Below, in pieces: positions 10,652 to 19,958 of a stretch of 64,000 nt of DNA. Source of the stretch: Flavobacteriales bacterium (GTDB taxonomy: Bacteria > Bacteroidota > Bacteroidia > Flavobacteriales_F > PHOS-HE28). Below the pieces are notes generated by a model. It had not been told where the DNA came from, did not search any database, and worked only from the letters and a program-made list of their open reading frames with translations. The position numbers were made by a program, and so were the translations under genes. The stretch covers positions 265,001-329,000 of the forward strand of contig JADJQW010000003.1 in NCBI GenBank assembly GCA_016712535.1, read 5' to 3'. The stretch's first letter is position 1; every line of letters starts with the position of its first letter.

Positions 10652-10825
10652 TCATGGCTCCTTCGCCAACCGCTCCACCTGCTCTAGCACGGCCTCGGCC
10701 TCGGCGCGCTTACGATCGCTGGCTGCGCGGTTGATGGTGCTGAGCCGATGCGCTTCGGCCAGCAATCGGCGGTACTCGGTCTCGAGTTTCTCGCGCGGGG
10801 TCTTCCGCTTGAACAGGTTCAGCAT
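10652..10825 (-). CDS. Lacal_2735 family small protein
   Basis: 57 residues, MLNLFKRKTPREKLETEYRR then LLAEAHRLSTINRAASDRKR and a charged helical end. This matches the short Flavobacteriia family named Lacal_2735 (LFK then KTxxEKL; LLAEAHxLSTxNRxxSD). Highly charged, predicted helical, cytoplasmic, function unknown. The ATG at 10825 is where the family begins; the longer upstream frame is not coding. Confidence 0.8.
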   Translation of the reverse strand: MLNLFKRKTPREKLETEYRRLLAEAHRLSTINRAASDRKRAEAEAVLEQVERLAKEP

Positions 10826-10926
10826 GCCACCGGAACAACGGCGAGCGGCGATGGTTCGCGGGCCGCATACCACACCCGGCCCATCCCCGTTACTTTGCCG
10901 CCCTGCCAGCGGCAGGCAATCCTTTG

Positions 10927-13452
10927 ATGCGCTTATTCCTCTCGTTCGTCCTGCTGCTCCCGGTTCAATGGCTATGGGCGCAAGCAACGGCCACGCTGCG
11001 CGGCACCGTGAGCGACCCGAACGGGGTGACGCTTCCGCTGGCGAACGTGAGCGTGATCGGCACCGGCCTTGGCACCGCATGCGATGATCAAGGGGCCTAC
11101 CGGATCGAGGTCCCTGCCGGACGCTCGCTGAAGGTGCAGTTCAGCTTCACCGGCGCGCAGGCGTACACGGAAGAGGTTGTCCTGGAACCCGGCGAAGTGC
11201 GCGTGCTGAATGCCAAGCTGCGCTTCATCACGCTGCGGCAGATCGATGTGGAGGCCACGCGCATCATCCGCGAGACAGGCGTCGATCGCATCGACCCGAA
11301 GCTGGCGCGCTTCAACCCTTCGCCCCTCGGCGGCGTGGAGGCCTTGCTGGGCGGACAACTCGGCGTGGTGATGCGCAACGAGCTGAGCAGCGGCTACAGC
11401 GTACGTGGCGGCAACTTCGATGAGAACCTGGTGTACGTGAACGACATCGAGGTATACCGCCCCTTCCTGGTGCGCGCTGGTCAGCAGGAGGGCCTCAGCT
11501 TCCCGAATCCCGACATGATCGAGCGCATCACCTTCAGCGCAGGCGGCTTCGAGGCGCGCTACGGCGACAAGATGAGCAGCGTGCTCGACATCAAGTACCG
11601 TCGGCCGCGCCAGTTCGGCGGCAGCGCCATGGCCAGTTTGCTCGGCGGCGCAGTGCATGTGGAGGACGCCATGCTGAAGATGCGCCTGCGGCATGTCACC
11701 GGCATCCGCTACCGTACCAACCAGCTCCTGCTCGGTGGTGGCGATGTGAAGGGCGATTACCGGCCGGTGTACACCGATGCGCAGACCTATTGGACCTACG
11801 ACCTCACGCCCAATGTGGAGCTCGGCTTCCTCGGCCTCTACTCGCGCAACCAGTACACCTTGGTGCCCGACGATCGCGAGACGGAGTTCGGCCCCTTCAA
11901 TCAGGCCTTGCGCTTCACCGTCTATTTCGATGGGCAGGAGCGCACGCAGTTCGAGACCTACTTCGGTGCGCTCAACCTGAATGTGCAGGCGAGCAAGGAC
12001 CTCTTGTTGAAGTTCATCACCAGCGCCTATTCCACATCCGAGAGCGAGCGCTTCACCATCCAAGGCCAGTACCGTTTGGGCGAATTGGAACGCGACCTCG
12101 GCAGCGAGCAGTTCGGCGAGGTGGTCCGCGACCTCGGCATCGGCACCTACCTGGATCATGCGCGCAACCAGCTCGATGCGTCGGTTTACACCGTGGCGCA
12201 CAAAGGCTACCTCCAACGTCCGAAGAGCTACGTGCAATGGGGCCTCGACTCGCGGGTGGAGACCATCAGCGACCGCCTCAACGAATGGTACCTGCTCGAC
12301 AGCGCCGACTTCAGCGTGCCGCTGAACACGGGCGAGGACCTCTACCTGCAGAACACCTTGCGCGCCGACCTCGATGTGCAGAGCGTGCGCAGCAGCGCCT
12401 ATCTGCAGAGCACCTGGCGTTGGGAGAGCAAGGACAGCACCGACCGCTGGTTGAGCCTGGTGGCCGGAGCGCGCGCGCAGCACTGGAGCTACAACGGGCA
12501 AGTGGTGGCCAGTCCGCGCGTGCGGCTGGTGTGGCATCCGGGCTGGAAGAAGGTGATCCGCCCCGATTCGGTCGTGGACCGCGACTACAGCTTCTGGTTG
12601 GCGGGTGGCCTGTACTACCAGCCGCCCTTCTACCGCGAGATGCGCATGCTCGATGGCACCCTGAACCCGGATATCCGCGCGCAGCGGAGCATCCACGCGC
12701 TGCTGGGCATGGACCGCTGGTTCGAGATCTGGGAGCGGCCCTTCCGCTTCACCGCCGAAGCGTATTACAAGGCCATGGATGACCTGATCCCCTACGAGGT
12801 GGACAACATCCGCATCCGCTACTACGGCACCAACAACGCCAAGGGCTACGCCACCGGATTGGATGTGAAGCTCGCCGGGCAGTTCATCGACGGGATCGAC
12901 AGCTGGATGAGCATCGGCGTATTGAGCGCGCGCGAAGACCTGAAGGACGACTTCTTCTACTGGCGCTTCAACGCAGCGGGCGACACCATCTTCCCCGGCT
13001 ACACGCGCGACAACGTGGCGGTGGACAGCTCGCGCGTGGAACCTGGCTTCATCCCGCGCCCCACCGATCAGCGCGTGAACGTGGCCTTCTTCTTCCAGGA
13101 TGAGTTCCCGCGCTGGCCCACGGCCAAGGTGCACGTGAACCTCGCCTTCGGCACCGGCCTGCCCTTCGGCCCGCCCAACAACAACCGCTACGCCGATACG
13201 CTGCGCACCAGCCTCTATCGCCGCGTGGACATCGGCTTCAGCAAGCAATTCCTCGGCGCCGAAGGGCAGAACCGCAGCGGCTGGCGCCGGCATGTGAAGG
13301 ACCTCTGGCTCACCGCCGAGGTCTTCAACCTGCTCAACATCAACAACGTCGCCAACCACACGTGGATCACCGACGTCACCGGACGGCAATACTCCATCCC
13401 CGATTTCCTCACGCCACGGCGGTACAACCTGAAGCTGATCGCGTGGTTCTGA
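10927..13452 (+). CDS. TonB-dependent outer-membrane receptor with N-terminal carboxypeptidase-like domain
   Basis: 841 residues. Signal peptide (about 1-19), then a CarboxypepD_reg-like beta-sandwich (ATLRGTVSDPNGVTLPLANV), then a plug domain (GGVEALLGGQLGVVMRNELS, YSVRGGNFDENLVYVNDIEV) and a long beta-barrel ending LKLIAWF with an aromatic terminal residue. Such receptors import siderophores, glycans or cofactors with energy from TonB; no substrate-binding partner such as SusD is adjacent. The ATG at 10927 is preferred to a TTG at 10924. A TACTTTG-type box lies about 30 nt upstream. Confidence 0.9.
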   Translation: MRLFLSFVLLLPVQWLWAQATATLRGTVSDPNGVTLPLANVSVIGTGLGTACDDQGAYRIEVPAGRSLKVQFSFTGAQAYTEEVVLEPGEVRVLNAKLRFITLRQIDVEATRIIRETGVDRIDPKLARFNPSPLGGVEALLGGQLGVVMRNELSSGYSVRGGNFDENLVYVNDIEVYRPFLVRAGQQEGLSFPNPDMIERITFSAGGFEARYGDKMSSVLDIKYRRPRQFGGSAMASLLGGAVHVEDAMLKMRLRHVTGIRYRTNQLLLGGGDVKGDYRPVYTDAQTYWTYDLTPNVELGFLGLYSRNQYTLVPDDRETEFGPFNQALRFTVYFDGQERTQFETYFGALNLNVQASKDLLLKFITSAYSTSESERFTIQGQYRLGELERDLGSEQFGEVVRDLGIGTYLDHARNQLDASVYTVAHKGYLQRPKSYVQWGLDSRVETISDRLNEWYLLDSADFSVPLNTGEDLYLQNTLRADLDVQSVRSSAYLQSTWRWESKDSTDRWLSLVAGARAQHWSYNGQVVASPRVRLVWHPGWKKVIRPDSVVDRDYSFWLAGGLYYQPPFYREMRMLDGTLNPDIRAQRSIHALLGMDRWFEIWERPFRFTAEAYYKAMDDLIPYEVDNIRIRYYGTNNAKGYATGLDVKLAGQFIDGIDSWMSIGVLSAREDLKDDFFYWRFNAAGDTIFPGYTRDNVAVDSSRVEPGFIPRPTDQRVNVAFFFQDEFPRWPTAKVHVNLAFGTGLPFGPPNNNRYADTLRTSLYRRVDIGFSKQFLGAEGQNRSGWRRHVKDLWLTAEVFNLLNINNVANHTWITDVTGRQYSIPDFLTPRRYNLKLIAWF

Positions 13453-13494
13453 GGAATTCGCGACGAGCGCTGAATGAATGCAGGGTGCAGGTGA

Positions 13495-13502
13495 TAGTTT
13501 TG
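13495..13502 (+). promoter_or_regulatory. Start-proximal -7 box
   Basis: TAGTTTTG, an exact TAnnTTTG, ends 4 nt before the ATG at 13507. The transcription start predicted from this spacing falls at or next to the ATG. Confidence 0.55.
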
Positions 13503-13506
13503 TTCT

Positions 13507-15270
13507 ATGTCGGTCAGATTAGCCATGGGTTTAGCGATGGTATTCGCACTTGGGCGCGCGCACGGGCAAGTCAGCAGCGAGTTTTTTCTGACCGCTGGAT
13601 CGTCAATGCCGTCTCCTTCCCATGCGATTTGCGACGGCACGGGTAATTTCTATTTCGGGGGTAACGGGAATAGCGGGACGATAGTCATCAAGACGGATTC
13701 AGTAGGTGGGATGCTTTGGTCGAAGTGGTTGCCCTTCGGCGGACCAATGCAAGGTCCAGGGCTGGCTGTCCTCAATGGCGACCTGATTCTAGCTACTGGG
13801 GGCCCTCACTTTTCGAGCTCTTCGGATGCTCTTGTCCGAAGAATCTCAAGCGGCGGGGCGCTGCTGTGGGAGCAGCGAATCGACGTGAATGCGTTAAGTA
13901 ATGGCCTGCATTCTGCAGTTGTCGTCAACGATACTATCATTCTTGCTGGCTTCGCGCGAGTAGATTCGTTAGGTCTGAATCACGCCATGGTGAGAATGAG
14001 TGGCGATGGTTCGCTCATTTCAGCCGTGACGCTAGGGGGGCCACATGATGAGCTGTCTCGATATGCATCGCCTACTTCTAACGGCGAAGTGCTACTGGTA
14101 GGCGAGTCTCGTGTGGCTGGGACCAATACCACCGATATCACTTTGGTACGAATAGATTCTGATGACAACGAGCTCTGGTCGTTGCGGATTGACCTTGGGG
14201 GCTCCGAGGCTGCATGGTGTGCACACGTGGATGCAGCAACGGGAGATTGTTATGTGGGAGGCAGCCACTCAGCATACGGTTTTAGCGGCGTGTACTACAG
14301 AGGCTTCATCATGAAGTTCTCGTCAGCGGGCGTTCATCAATGGACCCGCCTACTGCATGAAACCCATGGCTTCAAGGGAATTTGCGCTGCAGGACCCGGG
14401 ATGTTTGCTGCGGGCGCTGGCACAACTTCTGGATTCAATGGTCATGGAGGAAGAGATGCCATTGTGATTCACTTCAACGCAGATGGCTTACTTATCGGAG
14501 ACCGGGTTTATGGAACGGATGCGAATGAGAGCGTCGCTTCGTTCGAGCGAACCACACAAGACGGCTATTTAATGACAGGTGCTTCGACCCCATGGAGGAT
14601 TTACGGGGTGCGGACGAGCTCAGATGCCTTGGAGTCAGTTTGTAGTGGATTTCAAGTACCAGTCGCCTGGCAGAGCGTAGTTCCGTCAATTGAATCCGTG
14701 GTATGCACCAAGTCGGCGGGATTCGTCCTAAGCGACTCACCCACGCCCCCCGCCTTTTGGACTGTTGATCGAGAATTCATGTGTTGCCCATTCCCGGTGA
14801 GCGCGGTGTTCAACGCGAACCCCACTGAGAATCCACAAGTTTGGGAGTTCCACAGCACTTCGTCGGGCAACGGAATGCTTCAATGGAGTTTTGGCGGCTC
14901 CGAATCCGATATCACTCATGTCTTCGACTCAATGGGCCTGCATGAAGTGTGTTTGACCATATCGAGCCCATGCGATACGGCCACGACCTGTCTCGACCTT
15001 TTGGTCAGTTCCACATCATATGCCGACGGGTCACCCAATGGCTCCCGAATCTATCCGCAGCCGGCTGACGCAGGAGTATGGGTATCCGCATCTGATCCGT
15101 TGTTGGCAGTTCATATGTTCGCAACTGATGGAAGCATCAAGCGCTTGATTGGGCAAACCGGATCGAAAGAGGTTTGGATTCCGCTAGCGGATATTCCAAT
15201 AGGCTTTTACTGGCTCGGTCTTCATACTGCCAATGGCGTCGAAACTTGTCGGCTTGTTGTTCAGAGATGA
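13507..15270 (+). CDS. Secreted beta-propeller-like protein with T9SS sorting domain
   Basis: 587 residues. Signal peptide (about 1-20, MGLAMVFALGRAHG then QV). The body has repeats of the kind seen in SBBP/Kelch-like propellers (GNFYFGGNGNSGTIVIKTDS, GGALLWEQRIDVNALS). A PKD-like segment (SSPCDTATTCLDLLVSS) precedes a C-terminal T9SS type A sorting domain (RIYPQPADAGVWVSAS, then FYWLGLHTANGVETCRLVVQ). The base composition is visibly less GC-rich than its neighbours, which suggests acquisition. Function unknown. Confidence 0.78.
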   Translation: MSVRLAMGLAMVFALGRAHGQVSSEFFLTAGSSMPSPSHAICDGTGNFYFGGNGNSGTIVIKTDSVGGMLWSKWLPFGGPMQGPGLAVLNGDLILATGGPHFSSSSDALVRRISSGGALLWEQRIDVNALSNGLHSAVVVNDTIILAGFARVDSLGLNHAMVRMSGDGSLISAVTLGGPHDELSRYASPTSNGEVLLVGESRVAGTNTTDITLVRIDSDDNELWSLRIDLGGSEAAWCAHVDAATGDCYVGGSHSAYGFSGVYYRGFIMKFSSAGVHQWTRLLHETHGFKGICAAGPGMFAAGAGTTSGFNGHGGRDAIVIHFNADGLLIGDRVYGTDANESVASFERTTQDGYLMTGASTPWRIYGVRTSSDALESVCSGFQVPVAWQSVVPSIESVVCTKSAGFVLSDSPTPPAFWTVDREFMCCPFPVSAVFNANPTENPQVWEFHSTSSGNGMLQWSFGGSESDITHVFDSMGLHEVCLTISSPCDTATTCLDLLVSSTSYADGSPNGSRIYPQPADAGVWVSASDPLLAVHMFATDGSIKRLIGQTGSKEVWIPLADIPIGFYWLGLHTANGVETCRLVVQR

Positions 15271-15296
15271 CCAGCTGATTGCATTATTCTGACCCG

Positions 15297-16016
15297 ATGA
15301 TTGCCATGCCCCGCCTGCATCTTCTCGCATTCGTTGTCACTGCCGCGCTCTTCTCGCCCTCATTCGCGCAGGACACGCGTTTCGCATTCACCGTGGTGGA
15401 TCCGGCGAAGGCCGAGATCAACCTGCACTTGAGGGACGGCCGCGATAGCCTGTACCGGAAACTGGCGCCGCTCGTGAAGGAATTGGAGGGCAAGGGCCGC
15501 GAGGTGCTCGTTGCGATGAACGCCGGCATGTTCCTGGGCGATCGCTCGCCCATGGGCTTGTATGTGGAGGGCGGGAAGAAGCTGAAGCCGCTGAACCGGC
15601 GCACGGAGACCACCGGGAATTTCTACATGCAGCCGAACGGGGTCTTCGCCGTTCGGCCGGACCATACGGCCTTCATCTGCACCTCGGAGAAGTACCCTGT
15701 GCTGGCCGAGGTGCGCTGCGCCACGCAATCGGGGCCGATGCTCGTGATCGATGGTGCGATGAACAAGCAATTCACCAAAGGGTCCACCAACGTGCATCTG
15801 CGGAATGGCGTGGGCATCCGCAAGGATGGCCATCTGGTCTTCGCGATCTCGAAGGAGCCGGTGAACTTCCACGATTTCGCGGCCTTCTTCCTGGCCCAGG
15901 GCTGCGTGGACGCGCTCTATCTCGACGGCTTCGTGAGCAAGGCGTACATGCCCGCGCAAGGCCTGCGGCAATTGGATGGGCAACTGGGCCCGCTGATCTC
16001 GGTGACCAAGCGATAG
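15297..16016 (+). CDS. Phosphodiester glycosidase family protein (DUF2233)
   Basis: 239 residues with a signal peptide (about 1-24). It matches the NAGPA/DUF2233 fold: NAGMFLGDRSPMGLYVEGGK, then NFYMQPNGVFAV, QSGPMLVIDG and RNGVGIRKDGHLVFAISKEP, ending ALYLDGFVSKAYMP. The family includes GlcNAc-1-phosphodiester alpha-N-acetylglucosaminidase; the substrate here is unknown. The ATG at 15297 is chosen over TTG 15279; ATG 15306 is another possibility. Confidence 0.88.
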   Translation: MIAMPRLHLLAFVVTAALFSPSFAQDTRFAFTVVDPAKAEINLHLRDGRDSLYRKLAPLVKELEGKGREVLVAMNAGMFLGDRSPMGLYVEGGKKLKPLNRRTETTGNFYMQPNGVFAVRPDHTAFICTSEKYPVLAEVRCATQSGPMLVIDGAMNKQFTKGSTNVHLRNGVGIRKDGHLVFAISKEPVNFHDFAAFFLAQGCVDALYLDGFVSKAYMPAQGLRQLDGQLGPLISVTKR

Positions 16017-16117
16017 CGATCTGCGCTCGATCAGATGGCAGGAGCATCGCCCCAGCCTGTTTCCGGGACACCGGCTCCGATTCAGCTCACGTCACAAGGC
16101 TGATCGGCTCACGAACC

Positions 16118-17470
16118 ATGTCCATGCGGAAGCACCTGCTCATCGTCGTCTCGCTCTTCCTGTGGACGTCCTCCAGCGCCCAGCTCACCTACGCCCTCGG
16201 CAGCACCACGCTGCTCATCGATGAAGTGGTGGACAGCAGCCGCGTGAACATCCCATGGGAGATCCTGTGGGGGCCGGATGACCGTTTGTGGATGACCGAT
16301 GGCCCCTTGATCACGCGCTGGGATCCGGTGACCGATGTGATGGACACGCTCATCGACCGCGGATACGGCAACGGCCTGGGCATGGCCCTGCATCCCGATT
16401 TCCCGGACACGCCGATCATCATGGCCGTGTTCGATACCGGCTCCTATTATGGCGGAAGCCTGCAGTGCGAGGTCTCGCGCTTCTCTTACGATGCGATCAA
16501 TGACACCATCGTTGGGGAAGAAGTTCTCTTCACTTATTACCATGCCGGCGAGCATGCTGGTGGGCGGGTGCTCTTCGACACCACGGGCAACGTGCTCGTT
16601 ACCACCGCTGATTATTGGCTCAATGGTCCGGACACATTGTTCTCGCCCGTGGGCAAGACCCTGCGCTTCGCCCCGGATGGCGGTGTTCCGCCCGACAATC
16701 CAAGGCCGGATCACACTTGGACCTGGGGGCATCGCAATCCGCAGGGCCTGGCCATGCTGCCCAATGGCGCCGTGGTGAATACTGAGCACGGCCAGCTGTT
16801 CCAGGGCAATGAGATCAACCTGCTGCAAGCGAACGAGGATCACGGCTACCCTTACTACGATGGGTTGAGCTGCTTCCTCATCCCGGACACCTGTGCCTCC
16901 GCCACCTATTCGTACACGCGGCCCATCGCCACCTACACGCATCCGCCATCAGGCTGTGAGTTCTACAGCAGCGATGCCATTCCCGAGATGCAGGACAAGC
17001 TGATCACCTGCATCCTTTGGCACCGGGGCCTGATGCTCTTCGGCTTCAATGCCGAGCTGGATACCGTTCTCTCGCAGGAATACCTGCAAGGGGGCGCCTT
17101 CGATGCCATGGTGCGCAATCGCGACATCGCGATACGGCCCGATGGCAGCTTCTATCTGATCACCAATGACCGGCAGGAGGCGCGGATCCGATGGGTGCGC
17201 GCGGACGATGCTACCGCGAGCTCCGAATCCGCTGTTGCATTGGATGCATTGCGCGCATGGCCCAATCCGATGACCGACCGCCTGACGGTTTCCGTTCCGG
17301 ATGCAGCAGCGGATGCACAGGTGGAATTGCTTGATGCCTTGGGGCGAAGCGCGGGCTTGCTGCCGTTGCGCATGGGCGACCGTTTCGTGTTCGATGTCGG
17401 AGCGCTCCCTTCCGGTGCTTATGCGGTTCGGCTTGGCGACGGCCGTTGCGAACGGGTGATCAAGCGTTGA
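16118..17470 (+). CDS. Secreted PQQ-dependent sugar dehydrogenase-like protein with T9SS domain
   Basis: 450 residues. Signal peptide (about 1-22), then a glucose/sorbosone dehydrogenase-type six-bladed propeller: WEILWGPDDRLWMTDGP, GLGMALHPDFPDTP, HAGGRVLFDTTGNVLVTTAD, WGHRNPQGLAMLPNGAVVNT, EINLLQANEDHGYPYYDG. These are the landmarks of PQQ-dependent aldose sugar dehydrogenases. The last 80 residues are a T9SS type A sorting domain (ALDALRAWPNPMTDRLTVSV, YAVRLGDGRCERVIKR). Likely surface-attached; activity on sugars is inferred from the family. Confidence 0.85.
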   Translation: MSMRKHLLIVVSLFLWTSSSAQLTYALGSTTLLIDEVVDSSRVNIPWEILWGPDDRLWMTDGPLITRWDPVTDVMDTLIDRGYGNGLGMALHPDFPDTPIIMAVFDTGSYYGGSLQCEVSRFSYDAINDTIVGEEVLFTYYHAGEHAGGRVLFDTTGNVLVTTADYWLNGPDTLFSPVGKTLRFAPDGGVPPDNPRPDHTWTWGHRNPQGLAMLPNGAVVNTEHGQLFQGNEINLLQANEDHGYPYYDGLSCFLIPDTCASATYSYTRPIATYTHPPSGCEFYSSDAIPEMQDKLITCILWHRGLMLFGFNAELDTVLSQEYLQGGAFDAMVRNRDIAIRPDGSFYLITNDRQEARIRWVRADDATASSESAVALDALRAWPNPMTDRLTVSVPDAAADAQVELLDALGRSAGLLPLRMGDRFVFDVGALPSGAYAVRLGDGRCERVIKR

Positions 17471-17500
17471 ATGCGCTCATATAGGCGCAGCCGATCCGGG

Positions 17501-17770
17501 CTATTCTCCTGTGTGGGCGGTTCCGTCCTTTCGGCGCGCGAAGAACATCGCCATCTCGCCCTTGCTCTTGACCGCCACGCGGCCTCGCGGCGAGAATGAG
17601 AGGCCCGGTTCATCCTTGAGGAGGTTGAAGGTGGCCTCGCTGATGTTCACCTCGCCCACGGCGCCGGCCGATTCCGTTTGCGACGCTGTGTTCACCGTAT
17701 CGCCCCAGATGTCGTACTGGAACTTGCTGTCGCCTACGATGCCGGCCACCATGGGGCCGGTGTGGATGCC
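17501..17770 (-). pseudogene. 3' fragment of a class III adenylate/guanylate cyclase gene
   Basis: About 89 codons encode the end of a class III nucleotidyl cyclase catalytic domain: GIHTGPMVAGIVGDSKFQYD, IWGDTVNTASQTESAG, VNISEATFNLLKDE. The homology stops abruptly just before GIHTGP, and the frame upstream bears no resemblance to the rest of a cyclase, so the metal-binding half is missing. A 3'-end-only remnant recalls the partial copies of paaZ and mrr in this window. No intact parent lies in the window. Confidence 0.75.
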
Positions 17771-17986
17771 AGCGGCATCGGCCTCGTTGACCGGCGCACC
17801 ACCGATGCCGGCTGGAGCTTTGAGCTGGCGCCGGTCAGGATCTCTGATGACGCGGCCACCACAGTAGGCGGCGTTGAGGACATCCTGGTCGGGTCCGCGC
17901 CCTGCCCGATGCACTGTCCCAAGGATCCCGCGATGTACCTGCACCTGCGCTAGCAAGGCGCGGACTGGGGAATGCGGGCATGGCGC

Positions 17987-17993
17987 TAGTTTG
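17987..17993 (+). promoter_or_regulatory. Start-proximal -7-like box
   Basis: TAGTTTG (one base shorter in the spacer than TAnnTTTG) ends 5 nt before the ATG at 17999. Confidence 0.4.
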
Positions 17994-17998
17994 GCGCC

Positions 17999-18499
17999 AT
18001 GCCCGCATTCGCATTGAGGCCTTTCCGAAGTGATGATCTGGCGGCGTTGGTCCGCCATGCCAATGACCCGACGATCGCGGCCTTCCTGAGCGATGCCTTC
18101 CCGCACCCGTACACCGAGGAGCATGGCCATGCATTCATCGCGGAGTGCGCGCAGCGCCTTCCCTTCCGGCGAGCGATCGACATCAACGGCGAGGCCTGCG
18201 GGGCCATTGGGCTGCACCCGCGTCAGGATCTGTGGCGGCGCAACATGGAAGTGGGCTTCTGGCTCGGCAAGCCCTATCGCGGCCAGGGCATCATGGCTGA
18301 TGCGCTGAAGCAGATGGTCGCGCTCGGTTTCGTGGAGTTCCCGGAAGTGACGAGGATCTTCGGCACCACCTTCGGAAGGAACATCGCATCGCAGCGAACC
18401 ATGGAGAAAGCGGGCTTCACGCTTGAGGCGAAGCTCGAAGGCACCTTGGTGAAGAACGGAAGGGTGGAGGATGAATGGATCTATGCGATAAGGCGATGA
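17999..18499 (+). CDS. GNAT family N-acetyltransferase (RimJ/RimL type)
   Basis: 166 residues. It opens with FALRPFRSDDLAALVRHAND and carries the acetyl-CoA binding motif GKPYRGQGIMADALKQMVAL, then NIASQRTMEKAGFTLEAKLE, the standard layout of RimJ/RimL-like acetyltransferases. Substrate unknown. A single-domain cytoplasmic protein flanked by a cyclase remnant and a secreted-protein gene. Confidence 0.9.
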   Translation: MPAFALRPFRSDDLAALVRHANDPTIAAFLSDAFPHPYTEEHGHAFIAECAQRLPFRRAIDINGEACGAIGLHPRQDLWRRNMEVGFWLGKPYRGQGIMADALKQMVALGFVEFPEVTRIFGTTFGRNIASQRTMEKAGFTLEAKLEGTLVKNGRVEDEWIYAIRR

Positions 18500-18509
18500 C
18501 CCGTCCACG

Positions 18510-19904
18510 ATGAGCCGGATCACCGGCAACCCTACGGCGCTTTGGCGTCACTGCAGCATGAGGTGCTCAGTCCTGTTGCTCATTGCGATTCAGCTGGCCC
18601 AAGGGCTCCGTGCCCAGTTGGTCAACTCCGGCTTCGAGAATGGTCTGACTGGCTGGCAGACCCTGTGCCCGGACGGAACGGGGGTCTCCTTCGATGCGCC
18701 GCCCTACGGAGGCGACATGAGTGCACGCATCCGATGCTTGTCCGCCACACCCATGGATTGCTGGATCCAAGAACTGGTCCAGCCCATGATCTACCAGCCC
18801 TTGGTTGGCGCTCAGAATGGCACCGTGCTGCAGGTCAGCGCATGGGTGAAGGCGGAGCCCGACGTTCCGGGTGATGAGCAATGGGTCGGGTCGGTCCTCG
18901 TGCTCGGGTGGCTCGATGCCTCGGGCGATCTGCAGTATTCCACCGGCGACTGCGCCTATGTGAACTTCGGTGGCGCCAGCGCTGACTGGACGCCGAGCTT
19001 CCTGACCTGCACCCTCGCCGGTTTCCCGCCGGGCGTCACGCCCGTTCTATTCCTGGGCGGACATGCCTTCAACAACACGAACGGCCATGTGCTGATCGAC
19101 AACGTGAACATCGCGCTGAGCGGTACCGGTGTCCAGCTGAGCGCCAAGGCCTGGCTCGAAGGGGCCTATGTGGCGGCCCAGAACCTTATGCGCGACGACC
19201 TGCGCGCGGCGGGGTATATCCCGCTCAGCGAACCGAACGGCGCGGTATTCCAGGATGGCCCCGGCACCGAGACCGTGCAGCCTTCGGTCCTCGCATCGAC
19301 CGGAAGCAACGCCATCGTGGACTGGGTGCGTCTGGAGCTGCATCTGGGGCCATATCCCGATGGCGCCACGACGCTCGTTTCCAAGCGCAATGCGCTGATC
19401 CAGCGCGACGGGGACATCGTGGACGTGGATGGGGTCTCGCCCGTGACCTTCGCCACCGGGCCGGGCAACTACCATGTGGTGGTGCGCCACCGCAACCACC
19501 TGCCCGTGATGAACACCTTCGCTGTTCCGCTGAACAGCACGCCTTTCACCATCGACTTCAGGACCTCGGCGCTCGCGTGCTTCTCGCGCCCGGCGCCGTT
19601 CAACGACCAGCCGCTCAAATCCATCGGAAGCGCGCGCGTGCTGTGGAGCGGCAACGTGGAGCAGGGCGCACTGGTCTTGAAGGGCCTTTACTATGTGGGG
19701 CAATGGAACGACCGCGACCCCATCCTGCTCGCGGTGGGTGGAGCAACGCCAACGGCCACCATCACCGGTTACCACCAAGCAGATGTGAACCTGGACGGCA
19801 TGGTTAAATACGTGGGCGCCAACAATGACCGCGACCCCATCCTGTTAAACATCGGTGGCAGCACGCCGACGAATGTGCGCAAGTCTCAGGTGTACCCGTA
19901 TTGA
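18510..19904 (+). CDS. Secreted protein with a C-terminal NDRDPIL double-repeat module
   Basis: Up to 464 residues. A signal peptide (MRCSVLLLIAIQLAQGLRAQ) begins at the internal ATG at 18558, which may be the true start. A carbohydrate-binding-like beta-sandwich follows (NSGFENGLTGWQ, VLIDNVNIALSG). The last 240 residues match the end of the protein at 21469-24501: a conserved domain (LIQRDGDIVDVDGVSPVTF, RHRNHLPVMNTF) and two repeats each carrying NDRDPILL followed by GG and TPT. The repeats contain DVNLDGMVKYVG-type loops resembling dockerin or EF-hand calcium loops. No ordinary T9SS domain is visible, so this module may serve for attachment or sorting. Confidence 0.75.
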   Translation: MSRITGNPTALWRHCSMRCSVLLLIAIQLAQGLRAQLVNSGFENGLTGWQTLCPDGTGVSFDAPPYGGDMSARIRCLSATPMDCWIQELVQPMIYQPLVGAQNGTVLQVSAWVKAEPDVPGDEQWVGSVLVLGWLDASGDLQYSTGDCAYVNFGGASADWTPSFLTCTLAGFPPGVTPVLFLGGHAFNNTNGHVLIDNVNIALSGTGVQLSAKAWLEGAYVAAQNLMRDDLRAAGYIPLSEPNGAVFQDGPGTETVQPSVLASTGSNAIVDWVRLELHLGPYPDGATTLVSKRNALIQRDGDIVDVDGVSPVTFATGPGNYHVVVRHRNHLPVMNTFAVPLNSTPFTIDFRTSALACFSRPAPFNDQPLKSIGSARVLWSGNVEQGALVLKGLYYVGQWNDRDPILLAVGGATPTATITGYHQADVNLDGMVKYVGANNDRDPILLNIGGSTPTNVRKSQVYPY

Positions 19905-19946
19905 AGCAGCAGCCGATGCGGCAATGAGCGTGCGCAGGCATTGCCT

Positions 19947-19953
19947 TACTTTG
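19947..19953 (+). promoter_or_regulatory. Start-proximal -7-like box
   Basis: TACTTTG ends 5 nt before a GTG at 19959 and supports that GTG as the start of the beta-helix gene. Confidence 0.4.
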
Positions 19954-19958
19954 GAAAC

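Noticed and set aside
10972..13389. 805-codon minus-strand frame opposite the TonB-dependent receptor
   Set aside because: The receptor frame has a signal peptide, plug and barrel features; the opposite frame matches nothing.
17678..17953. Plus-strand frame over the cyclase remnant
   Set aside because: The minus-strand frame has clear cyclase motifs; the plus frame is its complement plus non-coding sequence.
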